A stretch of 64,000 nucleotides of DNA from Mesorhizobium sp. dw_380 (GCF_018588885.1 NZ_JAFFIW010000014.1:1-64000); one strand, 5' to 3'; positions 16,835-26,085 are shown, counted from the stretch's first letter. Notes: generated from the sequence alone by a model not told the origin. Made by a program: numbers and translations.

Positions 16835-17676
16835 GGGTTCCTGTCCCTGATCTTCTGCGGCAGGTTGTCGATCAGCAGGTTGACGCTGATGGTGAGGCTG
16901 GCGATCGCCAGCGAAGGCACGATAACGGCCGGGGCCGCGAAGGGCAGGCCGCCGATGTTCTCGCGCACCAGCGCGCCCCAGTCGGCGAGTGGCGGCTGCA
17001 GACCGAGCCCGAGGAAGGACAGGCCGGAGAGCAGCAGAACGATGAACACGAAGCGCAGGCCGAAATCAGCCAGCACAGGGCGGATGATGTTGGGCAGGAT
17101 CTCGGACCCGATGAGATAAACGGTGCTTTCGCCGCGGACACGGGCGACGGTCATGAAGTCCATGGTGTTGATGTTGACGGCGAGCGCCCGCGTAAAGCGG
17201 TAGGCGCCGGGTATATAGATGACGGCGAGCGTCAGGATCAGCACCGGGATCGAGGAACCGACCGCCGCAACGACGACAAGGCCGAACAGCTTGCTGGGAA
17301 TCGAGGTCATGGCGTCCATGAAACGGCTGAGGCACGTGTCGAGCCAGCCGCCGGCGACGGCCGCTATCATCCCCAGCACGACGCCGGAAAAGCAGGCGAT
17401 GGAGACGGCGGCGAGCGATATACCGACGGTATAGCGTGCGCCCATCAGAACCCGTGAGAGCATATCACGGCCCAGATAGTCGGAGCCGAGCCACAGCCCC
17501 TGGCGCATCGGGCCGAAATAATCGTCGTCGACGATGTCGCCGATCGAATGGGGAATGATGTAGGGCGCGAAGATGGCGATCAGCGTCCATGCCACGATGA
17601 CCAGCGCGGCCACCACGCCCACGAGATTGTAGCTGTGGCCCAGCAAGGACCGTCGGGAAGCTGCCACGCGCGCCAT
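16831..17676 (-). CDS. ABC importer permease, DppC family
   Basis: A 281-residue inner-membrane permease with an N-terminal helix (LVGVVAALVIVAWTLIAIFAPYI), the DppC-type segment HWLGSDYLGRD-like (LGSDYLGRDMLSRVLMGARY) and the EAA loop region around ILPNIIRPVLADFGL. It pairs with the DppB-type permease upstream (2 bases between them) to form the channel. ATG 17676 gives the normal family length; the much longer open frame to 18138 is a shadow of the upstream gene. The stop is overlapped by the ATPase start. Confidence 0.92.
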   Translation of the reverse strand: MARVAASRRSLLGHSYNLVGVVAALVIVAWTLIAIFAPYIIPHSIGDIVDDDYFGPMRQGLWLGSDYLGRDMLSRVLMGARYTVGISLAAVSIACFSGVVLGMIAAVAGGWLDTCLSRFMDAMTSIPSKLFGLVVVAAVGSSIPVLILTLAVIYIPGAYRFTRALAVNINTMDFMTVARVRGESTVYLIGSEILPNIIRPVLADFGLRFVFIVLLLSGLSFLGLGLQPPLADWGALVRENIGGLPFAAPAVIVPSLAIASLTISVNLLIDNLPQKIRDRNP

Positions 17677-17678
17677 CG

Positions 17679-18629
17679 TCACCTGAGCCTCGGGTTGGAC
17701 ATGATGGCTATGATGTCGGCGGCCGTGATGAGGACGAGGTAGCCGAGGCAGAAGATCATCGCGCAGCTCTGGATCAGCGGCAGGTCGCGGGTCGCGACCG
17801 CATCGACCATCAGCTTGGCGATGCCGGGATAATTGAAGATCGTCTCCACGATGATGACGCCGCCGACCAGATAGGACAGCGAGAGCGCAACCGCATTGAC
17901 GATGGGCCCGAGCGCATTGGGAAGCGCGTGCCTCAGAACCATGCGGCCGCGCGAGGCGCCCTTGAGGAGCGCCATCTCGACATAAGGCGTTGCAAGCGTT
18001 TCGATGACCGCGGCGCGGGTCATGCGGATCATCTGGGCGGAAATGACGAAGGTGAGTGTGATTACGGGCATCGCATAGATGCGCACCAGGTCGGTCAGCG
18101 AATGCGCCTCGTTGACCGAGGACAGCGCCGGCAGCCATCTGAGATAGACTGCGAAGAGCAGGACCGCGAGGGTCGCGACCATGAACTCCGGCACGGAGAT
18201 GACGCCGATCGAAAGGACGGTGACGGTGCGGTCGTAGAGGGAGCCGCGCAACATGGCGGCGGTGATGCCGAGCGTCAGGGCCAGCGGCACCGAGAGCAGC
18301 GTGGTGATGCCGGCGAGCTCCATGGTGTTGACGAAGCGCCCGCCGATCAGCGCCGCGACAGGCATCTCATTGGCGTAGGAGGTGCCGAGATCGCCGTGGA
18401 GCAGACCGAGAAGCCAGCGCAGGAAGCGCAGGATCGCCGGGTCGTTGAGATGCATGGCCTCGCGCAGGCCGGCTACCGCTTCGGGAGTCGCCGCCTGGCC
18501 GAGCAGCATCGACGCAGTGTCGCCAGGCAGCATGTTGGTGGCGAAAAACACGGCGAACAGGACGATCAGAAGCGTGACGACCGCGATTGCCAGCCGCTTC
18601 AGCACGAGGTTTAGAACCCCAGATGTCAT
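17679..18629 (-). CDS. ABC importer permease, DppB family
   Basis: A 316-residue permease with the typical DppB beginning (LKRLAIAVVTLLIVLFAVFF, then NMLPGDTASMLLGQ) and the EAA loop MVLRHALPNALGPIVN. Start ATG 18629 follows AGGAGC at good spacing; an in-frame upstream start (18659) lacks a site. First permease of the importer operon binding protein-DppB-DppC-ATPase. Confidence 0.92.
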   Translation of the reverse strand: MTSGVLNLVLKRLAIAVVTLLIVLFAVFFATNMLPGDTASMLLGQAATPEAVAGLREAMHLNDPAILRFLRWLLGLLHGDLGTSYANEMPVAALIGGRFVNTMELAGITTLLSVPLALTLGITAAMLRGSLYDRTVTVLSIGVISVPEFMVATLAVLLFAVYLRWLPALSSVNEAHSLTDLVRIYAMPVITLTFVISAQMIRMTRAAVIETLATPYVEMALLKGASRGRMVLRHALPNALGPIVNAVALSLSYLVGGVIIVETIFNYPGIAKLMVDAVATRDLPLIQSCAMIFCLGYLVLITAADIIAIMSNPRLR

Positions 18630-18716
18630 GGAAGCGCTCCTGCGGTTGCGTTCGGCCAAGCCATGTTGCGCAATAGGGTGACAGGGACCGGCTGTTCGGC
18701 CCCTGGCAGGCGCCTC

Positions 18717-20327
18717 TCAGGCTTCGAGCCAGAGATATTCCGCCATTGCGTAGCCCATCATGCCACCGAGTGGGTTCGCCTCCAAACCCTTCACCTTGCT
18801 GGAGAGGGCATCCACGTTGGAAATGTAGGCCGGGATGATGGTGCCGGCCTCCTCGGAGACCATGGTCTGCATCTGGCCGTAGATTTCCTTGCGCTTGGCC
18901 TGGTCGAGCGAGCCGCGCGCCTCGACGAGCAGCTTGTCGAACTTCTCGGACTTGTACTGGCTTTCGTTCCAGGGCGCGTTGGAGGCGTAGAGGAGCGAGA
19001 ACAGGATATCCGGCGTCGGACGCGGGTTGATGTTGCCGAAATGGACCGGCGCCTTGAGCCAGTAATTATCCCAATAGCCGTCGGCCGGGACGCGCTGGAC
19101 ATCGAGCTTCATGCCGATATCGGCACCGGCCGCCTGGATGATCACTGCCATATCGATCGACGAGGTTGCGGCATCGGAGGCGATCACGGGGATGGATTGG
19201 CCGAGCAGGCCCGCCTTGTTGAAGTGGAATTTCGCCTTATCCGGGTCGAAAGCCTTCGGCTTGAGGTCGGCATTGTGGAAGATATTCGCAGGCGAAACGG
19301 GTTGGTCGTTGCCGATCTCGCCGAGGCCGCGCAGCGCCGATTTGACGATCTGCTCGCGGTTGACGAGATACTTCATGCCGGCCACGAAATCGGCCTTGCT
19401 ACCCGGATCCATGTCGAGCCGGATGTTGAGGTCGGTGTAGTTGCCCGAGGTCGTCTTCGACAATTCGAAGCCCTGCTGGCCGCCGATGAGCTTCATCGCA
19501 CGCGGATTGATGGAAGCGGCGAAATTGATGTCGCCGGACAAGAGCGCGTTGACCCGGGCGCTATCGTCGCTGATGGCGATGAATTCGAACGAATCGAGAT
19601 AGGGCTTGCCCGACTTCCAGTAGTTCTTGTTCTTGGTGACGACCGAACGCACGCCCGGCTCAAATGTCTGGAGCACGAAGGCGCCGGTGCCGTTGCCCTT
19701 GGAGAAGTCGGTGGTGCCGTCAGCCACAATCATGAAGTGGTGCAGCGCCAGGATAGTCGGAAGGTCGGCATTCGGATCGGCCAGCGTGATTTCCACGGTC
19801 GACTTGTCGACGGCCTTGAAGCCGGTCATCTGCGCGGCGATCTTGGCAACCTTGGAGCCGACCGATTTGTCGAGATGGCGCTTCAGCGAGAAGACGACGT
19901 CGTCCGCGGTGAGGTCCTTGCCGTCGTGGAAAGTGACGCCTTTGCGCAGCTTCACGGTCCAGGTCTTGGCGTCCTTGCTGTCGAAGCTCTCGGCCAGCTC
20001 CATCTGCGTGACGCCATCCTTGTCGAGGAAGGTCAGGCGGTTGTAGAGCGAGCAGCAGCGGACATAATCGGTGGACAGCGACGCCTTTGCCGGATCGAGC
20101 GTGTCGGCGGTCGAGGACGACCAGCCGGCGGCCTTGAAAGTTCCACCGGATACCGGCGTGGCGGCGAGAGCTTGAGTGGCACGGCCAAGCACCACGCTGC
20201 CCGCGGCAACCGCGGCACCGCCGGCCAACAGCATCTTGAGGAGTTCGCGGCGGCTCGCGCCACGCCGGATGGCGTTTTCGACCATGGCATCGTCTGCGCT
20301 GGTCCAGTTGGTGATCTTGTTGGTCAT
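18717..20327 (-). CDS. ABC importer periplasmic substrate-binding protein, SBP family 5
   Basis: A 536-residue family 5 (DppA/OppA-type) binding protein. The N-terminus carries a Tat-type signal (SRRELLKMLLAGGAA, residues 26-40, then a hydrophobic stretch and ATQALAA), so it is probably exported folded. Family landmarks include LTFLDKDGVTQMELAESF, WTVKLRKGVTFHDGK and LTADDVVFSLKRHLD. ATG 20327 follows GGGGAA. It is the first gene of the importer operon and sets its specificity; the ligand cannot be named, but the neighbouring oxidases suggest an opine, peptide or amino-acid conjugate. Confidence 0.92.
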   Translation of the reverse strand: MTNKITNWTSADDAMVENAIRRGASRRELLKMLLAGGAAVAAGSVVLGRATQALAATPVSGGTFKAAGWSSSTADTLDPAKASLSTDYVRCCSLYNRLTFLDKDGVTQMELAESFDSKDAKTWTVKLRKGVTFHDGKDLTADDVVFSLKRHLDKSVGSKVAKIAAQMTGFKAVDKSTVEITLADPNADLPTILALHHFMIVADGTTDFSKGNGTGAFVLQTFEPGVRSVVTKNKNYWKSGKPYLDSFEFIAISDDSARVNALLSGDINFAASINPRAMKLIGGQQGFELSKTTSGNYTDLNIRLDMDPGSKADFVAGMKYLVNREQIVKSALRGLGEIGNDQPVSPANIFHNADLKPKAFDPDKAKFHFNKAGLLGQSIPVIASDAATSSIDMAVIIQAAGADIGMKLDVQRVPADGYWDNYWLKAPVHFGNINPRPTPDILFSLLYASNAPWNESQYKSEKFDKLLVEARGSLDQAKRKEIYGQMQTMVSEEAGTIIPAYISNVDALSSKVKGLEANPLGGMMGYAMAEYLWLEA

Positions 20328-20402
20328 ATCATTCCCCTTTCTGTTTGTTTTCTCTTTGTTTGGTCGGGATGCTCGTCTTGTTGCGGCTTTCCGGGCTTGG
20401 GC

Positions 20403-21125
20403 TCAGGTCCGTTCCTTCAGGCTTTCCCGCACGGCCGCCGCCAACGCGGCCATTGAGGTGAAGTGGTAGTCCGGCGTGGTGAAGCGCTCGGGCTCGATCG
20501 TGCCTCCATAGCCCTTCTGGGCATGCCGGCGCTCGATCCAGCAGTTGGTCAAGCCAAGCGCCCGGGATATGCCGATATCGTGATACTGGCTTTGCGCGAC
20601 GTGCAGGATGTCATCCTTGCTGTCGCCCTGGAAGGCTACGAAATCGAAGACTTTCCGGAAAAAGGCCGGGTCCGGTTTCTCCGTGCCGGTGTCGTCGGTG
20701 GTGAAGGTGGCGAAGAAGGGCGATCCAAGCTGCTTCTCGAAATGATCGAGCGCCCAGCGCCGGGCATTGGTCATGGCGATCAGTCTGTGCGACTTCGCAA
20801 GGTCCGCCAACGCCGCCGCGCTGTCGGGAAACCCTTGCCAGGCGCTGGCGGAGTCCCGCAGGCGGACGCCGTATTTCTCCTCGGCCGGCAGCCGGAGCTG
20901 CGGCGCGATGACCATGTAGACACGGACGAGATCGTCGGGAAACAAGCCCGCATCGGGCATATAGCGGCCCTGCCGGTAAAGGCTCAGCGCTTCCTCGCTG
21001 TCGATGGCAACGCCGGCCTCGGCGGCAATTCCGGCCAGGCAGGTCGTGATGCCGCCTTCGAAGTCGATCAGCGTGCCGACCACATCGAAGGTCATGTATT
21101 TGAGTTCGCTAAAGCCCCTGGCCAA
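20403..21125 (-). CDS. HAD-superfamily hydrolase, haloacid dehalogenase type II-like
   Basis: A 240-residue HAD hydrolase. Motif I is FDVVGTLIDF (nucleophile Asp near residue 14), motif II is MTNAR, and the acidic/Lys region TGTEKPDPAFF holds motif III. The family includes L-2-haloacid dehalogenases and small phosphatases; I would not assign a dehalogenase role from sequence alone. The start seems to be TTG 21125, 7-8 bases after GAGGAGAG; ATG 21095 is an alternative. It lies downstream of an aminotransferase and upstream of the transporter genes, all on the minus strand. A second, distinct HAD protein is at 24023-24691. Confidence 0.85.
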   Translation of the reverse strand: MARGFSELKYMTFDVVGTLIDFEGGITTCLAGIAAEAGVAIDSEEALSLYRQGRYMPDAGLFPDDLVRVYMVIAPQLRLPAEEKYGVRLRDSASAWQGFPDSAAALADLAKSHRLIAMTNARRWALDHFEKQLGSPFFATFTTDDTGTEKPDPAFFRKVFDFVAFQGDSKDDILHVAQSQYHDIGISRALGLTNCWIERRHAQKGYGGTIEPERFTTPDYHFTSMAALAAAVRESLKERT

Positions 21126-21362
21126 ATCTAGCTCTCCTCTGCGCGCGGCCGAATTGCATGTTCTGAACAGAACAAAATTCCGTGCTGTCCGGGGCGTTGG
21201 CCTTTTTGAAAAGCCCGTAAATCTCGGGTTTCTGGCCTTGTCTTAATTGCAGTCTGGCACTTCCCCCGCGCTGGATTCGCCGAAAAGGCGCGGGGCAGCG
21301 GCACAAAATTGCGAAATCGTCTGCCCCGGCGATATTTCGAGACGCGACATATTTCGCCGCCA

Positions 21363-22736
21363 TCATGCGACAGCCTTGCGGACATCCGGATCGTCCAGCG
21401 TCTGGTCGAGCGTTCGGCGCGTTCGCTCGATGATCGCATCGATATCGCTGTCGGTGCAGCAGAGCGGCGGTGCATAGCCCAGAACCCCATGCGCGAAGGC
21501 ACGAATGATCAGGCCGTTGTCCCACGCCCTGTCGAAGACCCGTCGCGCCGGCATCGCCGCTGCGGGAAGCGGCGTCTTCTTCTGCTTGTCAGTCACCAGC
21601 TCGACCGCGGCAAGCATGCCGCGACCGCGCACGTCGCCGACGAGCGGGTGATCCCTCAGGCCCTCCAAGCCCGCCATAAGCCGAGCGCCGGCCTTGATGC
21701 CATTCTCCAACAGACCGTCTTCGTAGAGCTTCAACACCTCGAGCGCGACGGCGGCGCTGACGGGATGGGCCGAATAGGTGTAGCCGTGGCCAACCGCTGA
21801 GCTGCCCGCGGCATCGGCGATGACATCATAGACGTGATCGGCCATGAACACGGCGCCCATCGGAACATAGCCAGAGGTCAGGCCTTTCGCGGTCGTCATG
21901 AAATCGGGAACGATGTCCTCCTCCGTGCAGGCGAACAGCGGCCCGGTGCGGCCGAATCCTGTGATCACCTCGTCTGCTATGAACAGGATGCCGTATTCCC
22001 GACAGAGCTCGCGTATCGCCCTGATCCAACCCTTCGGGGGGACGATGACACCGCCGGACCCTTGGATCGGCTCGGCATAGAAGGCGGCAACCCGCTCCGG
22101 GCCGATCGCCTCGATCTTGGCCTTCAGCGCGGCGAGCGATGCGGCGATGATCGCGTTCCCGTCCTCGCCTACAGGGTTGCGGTAGGGATAGGGGGAGGGG
22201 ATCTTGTGCTGCCATTCGAAGGGAATGCCGAAGCCGGCGTGAAAGGCGGGCAGCGCGGTGAGACCAGCGCCGACCACCGATGACCCGTGATAGCCCTGCT
22301 CGATCGAAATGAACTGGTCGCGTTGCGGCTCGCCTCTGGCATTCCAGTAGTAGCGGACGAAACGGATCGTGCTGTCGACCGCGTCCGACCCCCCCAGCGT
22401 GAAATAGACATGATTGAGGTCACCGGGCGCGCGCTCGGCCAGTTCCGAGGCGAGCCGGATGGCCGGCTCCGAGCCGAGGTCGAAATAAGCGGTGGCATAG
22501 GGAAGCTCACGCATCTGCCGGGCAGCGGCCTCTACGATACTGTCGTGACCATAGCCGGCGTTGACGCACCACAGCCCGGCGAAACCGTCTACGAGTTGCC
22601 GGCCGGACGCATCGGTCACAGTCGCGCCCTTCGCCGATTTCAAGACGCGCACGCCGAGCGCCTCATGGCCGCGATATGAGGAGACCGGATGGATGAGGTG
22701 GGCGCGGTCGAGTTCTATCAGGGAATTGGCAAGCAT
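21363..22736 (-). CDS. Class III pyridoxal-phosphate aminotransferase
   Basis: A 457-residue omega-amino-acid/polyamine-type transaminase. HVYFTLGGSDAVDS, the PLP-phosphate site QGYHGSS, FIADEVITGFGRTG with the cofactor-contacting Asp, and the Schiff-base lysine in TTAKGLTSG are all present. It would transfer an amino group from a diamine or omega-amino acid to pyruvate or a similar acceptor, fitting with the aldehyde dehydrogenases nearby. ATG 22736 has a good site (CGGAGGAC). Upstream lies a palindromic repeat element. Confidence 0.92.
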   Translation of the reverse strand: MLANSLIELDRAHLIHPVSSYRGHEALGVRVLKSAKGATVTDASGRQLVDGFAGLWCVNAGYGHDSIVEAAARQMRELPYATAYFDLGSEPAIRLASELAERAPGDLNHVYFTLGGSDAVDSTIRFVRYYWNARGEPQRDQFISIEQGYHGSSVVGAGLTALPAFHAGFGIPFEWQHKIPSPYPYRNPVGEDGNAIIAASLAALKAKIEAIGPERVAAFYAEPIQGSGGVIVPPKGWIRAIRELCREYGILFIADEVITGFGRTGPLFACTEEDIVPDFMTTAKGLTSGYVPMGAVFMADHVYDVIADAAGSSAVGHGYTYSAHPVSAAVALEVLKLYEDGLLENGIKAGARLMAGLEGLRDHPLVGDVRGRGMLAAVELVTDKQKKTPLPAAAMPARRVFDRAWDNGLIIRAFAHGVLGYAPPLCCTDSDIDAIIERTRRTLDQTLDDPDVRKAVA

Positions 22737-22750
22737 TGTTGTCCTCCGGG

Positions 22751-22867
22751 CTAGAGCATGATGCCGAAAAGTGTGAGGCGGTCTTCGGACGACATCATGC
22801 TCTATCTCTTTGATTTAGAGACGGATTCAGATTTCAGGTCATTCGACCTGAAATCATCCGGCTCTAG
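22751..22867. repeat. Palindromic intergenic repeat element, 117 bases
   Basis: The element is bounded by CTAGAG (22751-22756) and CTCTAG (22862-22867). It holds two perfect inverted repeats: AGAGCATGATG (22753-22763) with CATCATGCTCT (22793-22803), and GATTTCAGGTC (22830-22840) with GACCTGAAATC (22845-22855, loop of four). It resembles mosaic intergenic repeats I know from Rhizobium and Mesorhizobium genomes. Its right end supplies the stop codon of the GNAT gene. Transcripts would fold into two hairpins, which could stabilise or terminate RNA. Confidence 0.85.
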
Positions 22868-23703
22868 CCGAGCGCCTGATTGGCGAGGGCGTAAACTCTT
22901 GGCCTGGCGTATTGCGCGTCCTTCTTGGGCGGGCGGTCCATGGCTACGCCGCCGCCGACATGGGCGAGGCCGATTTCCCCGAGCCAATCGGCGATGCCGG
23001 TCCGGCTGTCGGTATCCACACGCAGAAAGGCGCCGGGGCGCGATGTGGCGAAAAAACTGATGAGTGCCCTGGCGTCCTCGATGTTTCCGGCGATGACCGG
23101 GCCGATCACCTCGCCGCGTCCGAACGGGCGAATTGCGGCATAGGCCTCGATGGCGCCATTGCGGCGGATGACAGCGAATTCGCCGCGCTCGGCCAGCGCA
23201 TCGATCAGAGCTTCTCGATCCGCGCCATAGGCCTCGCGGTCCATCGCCTTGATTTCAGGCAGATCGTCGATGCTCGCGGCTTCCACGCCTTCAGGCGCGT
23301 CAAGCTCTGCGACCTTGCCCTGATACTGCAGAACGGCGCCAGAAGGTACGAAGCCCAGTTTCTCATAGAGAGGCATGCCGTCCGTCGTCGCTACCAGCCG
23401 CAACGGACGATCCTCGGCAAGGGCGAATGCCTGTTCCATGAGCCGGCGTCCGAGTCCCTTGCCTCGCACATTCCTGTCGACGATCACCATGTTGATCATG
23501 GCGCAATCGGCGCCATAGGGCGTAACCAGGATGGTTCCGGTGACTTGGCCATGGCCGTCGAGCGCGACTGCACCGATCGAGAGCTGCAGCGCCATCTGCC
23601 AGTCCTGCGGGCGATGCGGCCAGTTCTCCTGACGAGAAAGCGCTACCGCACCCTCGATATGATCCGGTCCGAAGGTCCGGATTTCGATCTCGTCCTGTTG
23701 CAT
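22864..23703 (-). CDS. GNAT-family N-acetyltransferase (two-domain)
   Basis: A 279-residue protein with an N-terminal GNAT domain: INMVIVDRNVRGKGLGRRLMEQAF is the acetyl-CoA-binding V-x-x-x-x-R-G-x-G-x-R segment. A second degenerate GNAT-like domain follows (FGRGEVIGPVIAGN..., GAFLRVDTDS). It is related to the protein at 32880-33782 (shared NWPHRPQDW/GWPHRAEDW, GADxAxxxMVI, PFGRGxVxGPVxA). It could acetylate an amine or amino-acid intermediate. ATG 23703 follows AAGGATG. Its stop codon lies in the palindromic repeat. Confidence 0.85.
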   Translation of the reverse strand: MQQDEIEIRTFGPDHIEGAVALSRQENWPHRPQDWQMALQLSIGAVALDGHGQVTGTILVTPYGADCAMINMVIVDRNVRGKGLGRRLMEQAFALAEDRPLRLVATTDGMPLYEKLGFVPSGAVLQYQGKVAELDAPEGVEAASIDDLPEIKAMDREAYGADREALIDALAERGEFAVIRRNGAIEAYAAIRPFGRGEVIGPVIAGNIEDARALISFFATSRPGAFLRVDTDSRTGIADWLGEIGLAHVGGGVAMDRPPKKDAQYARPRVYALANQALG

Positions 23704-24022
23704 GAGACATCCTTCCGTCTGCCTTCAAGTCTCGACCATCGGCGCACCTAAGATCGTCTGAAGGCTTCGGTCTCGGCGATATCTTTCGCCTTTGCGCGGG
23801 GCGTGCGCCGCATCTTCTGCTGGCGCTGTCCGCCAGCGGATGCGCTTCACAGTCGCGGATGGCGCTTCTTGACAGGCAAGATGCTACAGCGTGCCAAACC
23901 CGATGGCGGATACGGAACTTTCTGCTTTCGGCAAGCCCATTTCGGTCAGGTGGCTGGTCGCCTGCCGGCTTATGATGAAGTGCATCGCAACGCTTGTGTG
24001 CTTCCACCGGAGATCGACGGAC

Positions 24023-24691
24023 ATGGCTTCTTTCAGGCCCAAATACATCACCTTCGACTGCTATGGCACGTTGACCCATTTCCAGATGGCGGAGGCGGCA
24101 CGCGACCTCTACGGCAGCCGGCTCGACGAACCACACATGCAAGAATTCATCAAGAACTTCGCGGCGTACCGGCTCGACGAGATCATGGGCGACTGGAAGC
24201 CCTATGCCGATGTCGTCCACAACGCGCTCGAGCGCACCTGCAAGCGCAATGGCGTCGCCTTCAGCCCCGACGACGCCAGGATGGTCTATGAACGTGTCCC
24301 GACCTGGGGTCCCCACGCGGACGTCCCGGCCGGCCTCGCCAAGGTCGCCAAGGAAATTCCGCTGGTCATCCTGTCCAACGCCATGAACGCGCAGATCATG
24401 TCCAACGTCGAGAAACTCGGCGCGCCGTTCCATGCCGTTTACACGGCCGAACAGGCACAGGCCTATAAGCCCCGCTTCAGGGCGTTCGAATACATGCTCG
24501 ACATGCTGGGCTGCGGCCCGGAAGATATCCTTCACTGCTCGTCTTCGTTCCGTTATGACCTGATGTCGGCACACGATCTCGGCATCAAGAACAAGGTCTG
24601 GGTCAATCGCGGCCACGAGCCGGCCAACCCTTACTACGGCTACGTCGAGATATCGGACATTTCCGGTCTTCCGGGCGTGGTTGGGCTTTGA
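24023..24691 (+). CDS. HAD-superfamily hydrolase, haloacid dehalogenase type II-like
   Basis: A 222-residue HAD protein. Motif I is FDCYGTLTHF (nucleophile Asp near residue 11), motif II VILSNAMN, and YKPRFRAF carries the motif III lysine; HCSSSFRYDL holds the later acidic position. ATG 24023 follows GGAG; the open frame to 23891 is not supported. The downstream FAD oxidase begins 16 bases after its stop, so the two are likely co-transcribed. HAD hydrolases next to PuuB-type oxidases recur in rhizobial catabolic clusters, but the role is unknown. Confidence 0.85.
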   Translation: MASFRPKYITFDCYGTLTHFQMAEAARDLYGSRLDEPHMQEFIKNFAAYRLDEIMGDWKPYADVVHNALERTCKRNGVAFSPDDARMVYERVPTWGPHADVPAGLAKVAKEIPLVILSNAMNAQIMSNVEKLGAPFHAVYTAEQAQAYKPRFRAFEYMLDMLGCGPEDILHCSSSFRYDLMSAHDLGIKNKVWVNRGHEPANPYYGYVEISDISGLPGVVGL

Positions 24692-24707
24692 AACAGGCGG
24701 ATTGTCG

Positions 24708-25982
24708 ATGAAGCTGGTCTCCTACTGGCACGACACGGCCCCGGTCTTTTCCGGCGGCGCGCAGGGCCCTGTCGAGGGCCATTACGATGCCGCCATCATC
24801 GGCGGCGGCTTCACCGGTCTCGCCGCTGCGCGCCAGCTGGCGAAGTCCGGCGCCAAGGTGGCGGTGCTGGAAGCGGAGCGGGTGGGCTGGGGCGCGTCCG
24901 GGCGCAATGGCGGGCACCTGAACAACGGCCTTGCCCACAGCTACCTCTCGGCCAAGGCGGAGCTCGGCAAGGAGCGCGCAATCGCGCTCTACCGGGCGCT
25001 CGACGACTCCGTCGACACCATCGAGGCGCTGGTCGCCGAGGAAGGCATCGACTGCAATTTCCGCCGCGCCGGCAAGCTGAAGCTCGCCTCCAAGCCGCAG
25101 CATTTCGAAGCCATAGCCCGCAACTTTGAAACCCTCCATGCCGAAGTGGATCCGGACACGGCGCTGCTTTCGGCTGCCGACCTCAAGTCCGAGATCGGCT
25201 CGCCGTTCCATGGCGCGATGCTGTCGAAGAAGAGCGCCATGATGCATATGGGCCGCTATGTGGCGGGTCTCGCCACGGCCGCCACCCGCCATGGCGCCGT
25301 CATCCATGAGAACACCAGGGTGACGGACCGCAAGCAAGCCGGCAGCAGGCATGAACTGACCACCTCGCGCGGCCGGATCAGCGCCGACAATGTGCTGGTG
25401 GCGACAGGCGCCTACACCACGCCGAATTTCGGCTATTTCCGCCGCAGGATCATCTCCGTCGGCAGCTTCATCATCGCCACGCGGCCGTTGAGCGACGCCG
25501 AGATCGCCGCGACCATGCCCGGCAACCGGACATGCGTGACCTCGATGAACATCGGCAACTACTTCCGGCTCTCGCCTGACAACCGGCTGATCTTCGGCGG
25601 CCGCGCACGCTTCTCCGCGACATCCGACCAGCGCTCCGACGCCAGGAGCGGACAGATCTTGCGGGCAGGCCTCGCGGCGATCTTTCCGCAACTCGCCAAA
25701 GTCGAGATCGACTATTGCTGGGGCGGGCTGGTCGACATGACCAAGGACCGCTTTCCGCGGGCCGGTTACCATGACGGCGTCTGGTTCGCGATGGGCTATT
25801 CCGGCCACGGCGGGCAGCTCTCCACCCATCTCGGCATGATCCTGGCCGATGCCATGCTCGGCCGCGAAGACCGCAATCCGATGAAGGGCCTCGAATGGCC
25901 TGCCATTCCCGGTTATTCCGGCAAACCCTGGTTCCTGCCGATGGTCGGGCTCTACTACAAGGCGCTCGATCAGGTGAGGTAG
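24708..25982 (+). CDS. FAD-dependent oxidoreductase, gamma-glutamylputrescine oxidase (PuuB)-like
   Basis: A 424-residue DAO-family flavoprotein. It begins SYWHDTAP, typical of the PuuB/OrdL group, with FAD motif AAIIGGGFTGLAAARQLAKSG, WGASGRNGGHLNNG, and C-terminal MGYSGHGGQLSTHLG. It would oxidatively deaminate a polyamine or amino-acid conjugate to an aldehyde, a good match for the convergent aldehyde dehydrogenase. ATG 24708 is preceded by AGGCGG; a TTG at 24681 overlapping the HAD stop is an alternative. Its stop codon touches a heptamer-repeat hairpin. Confidence 0.9.
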   Translation: MKLVSYWHDTAPVFSGGAQGPVEGHYDAAIIGGGFTGLAAARQLAKSGAKVAVLEAERVGWGASGRNGGHLNNGLAHSYLSAKAELGKERAIALYRALDDSVDTIEALVAEEGIDCNFRRAGKLKLASKPQHFEAIARNFETLHAEVDPDTALLSAADLKSEIGSPFHGAMLSKKSAMMHMGRYVAGLATAATRHGAVIHENTRVTDRKQAGSRHELTTSRGRISADNVLVATGAYTTPNFGYFRRRIISVGSFIIATRPLSDAEIAATMPGNRTCVTSMNIGNYFRLSPDNRLIFGGRARFSATSDQRSDARSGQILRAGLAAIFPQLAKVEIDYCWGGLVDMTKDRFPRAGYHDGVWFAMGYSGHGGQLSTHLGMILADAMLGREDRNPMKGLEWPAIPGYSGKPWFLPMVGLYYKALDQVR

Positions 25983-26085
25983 GCAGTGGGCAGTGGGCAG
26001 TAGGTGTATCTTCCTGTTGCCTACTGCCTACTGCCTACTGCCTATTCCCTATTGCCTATTGCCTATTCCCTATTGCCCTATTCCC
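25982..26085. repeat. Heptamer tandem repeats with a 23-base hairpin between convergent genes
   Basis: About 100 bases made of variants of a 7-base unit (CTGCCTA, TTGCCTA, TTCCCTA). The left arm 25982-26004 pairs with the right arm 26020-26042 along all 23 bases, with two G-U pairs as RNA and a 15-base loop (26005-26019). The remaining 43 bases continue as pyrimidine-rich heptamers. The left arm contains the last base of the FAD oxidase stop codon, and the right end encodes the last five codons of the aldehyde dehydrogenase. It probably acts as a bidirectional transcription end or RNA stabiliser; no T-run follows the hairpin. Confidence 0.85.

Noticed and set aside
15185..17119. Long plus-strand ORF of 644 codons
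   Set aside because: It is antisense to the double ABC ATPase and the DppC permease, which have full family motifs; the frame is open because of high GC.
18663..20456. Plus-strand ORF of 597 codons
   Set aside because: Antisense to the Tat-exported binding protein; no family features.
23363..24616. Minus-strand ORF of 417 codons
   Set aside because: Overlaps the end of the GNAT gene and the HAD gene in the wrong frame; reads as low-complexity Arg/Ala-rich sequence.
25982..26085. Possible CRISPR array
   Set aside because: Repeat units are only seven bases with no spacers; it is a tandem repeat with a hairpin.
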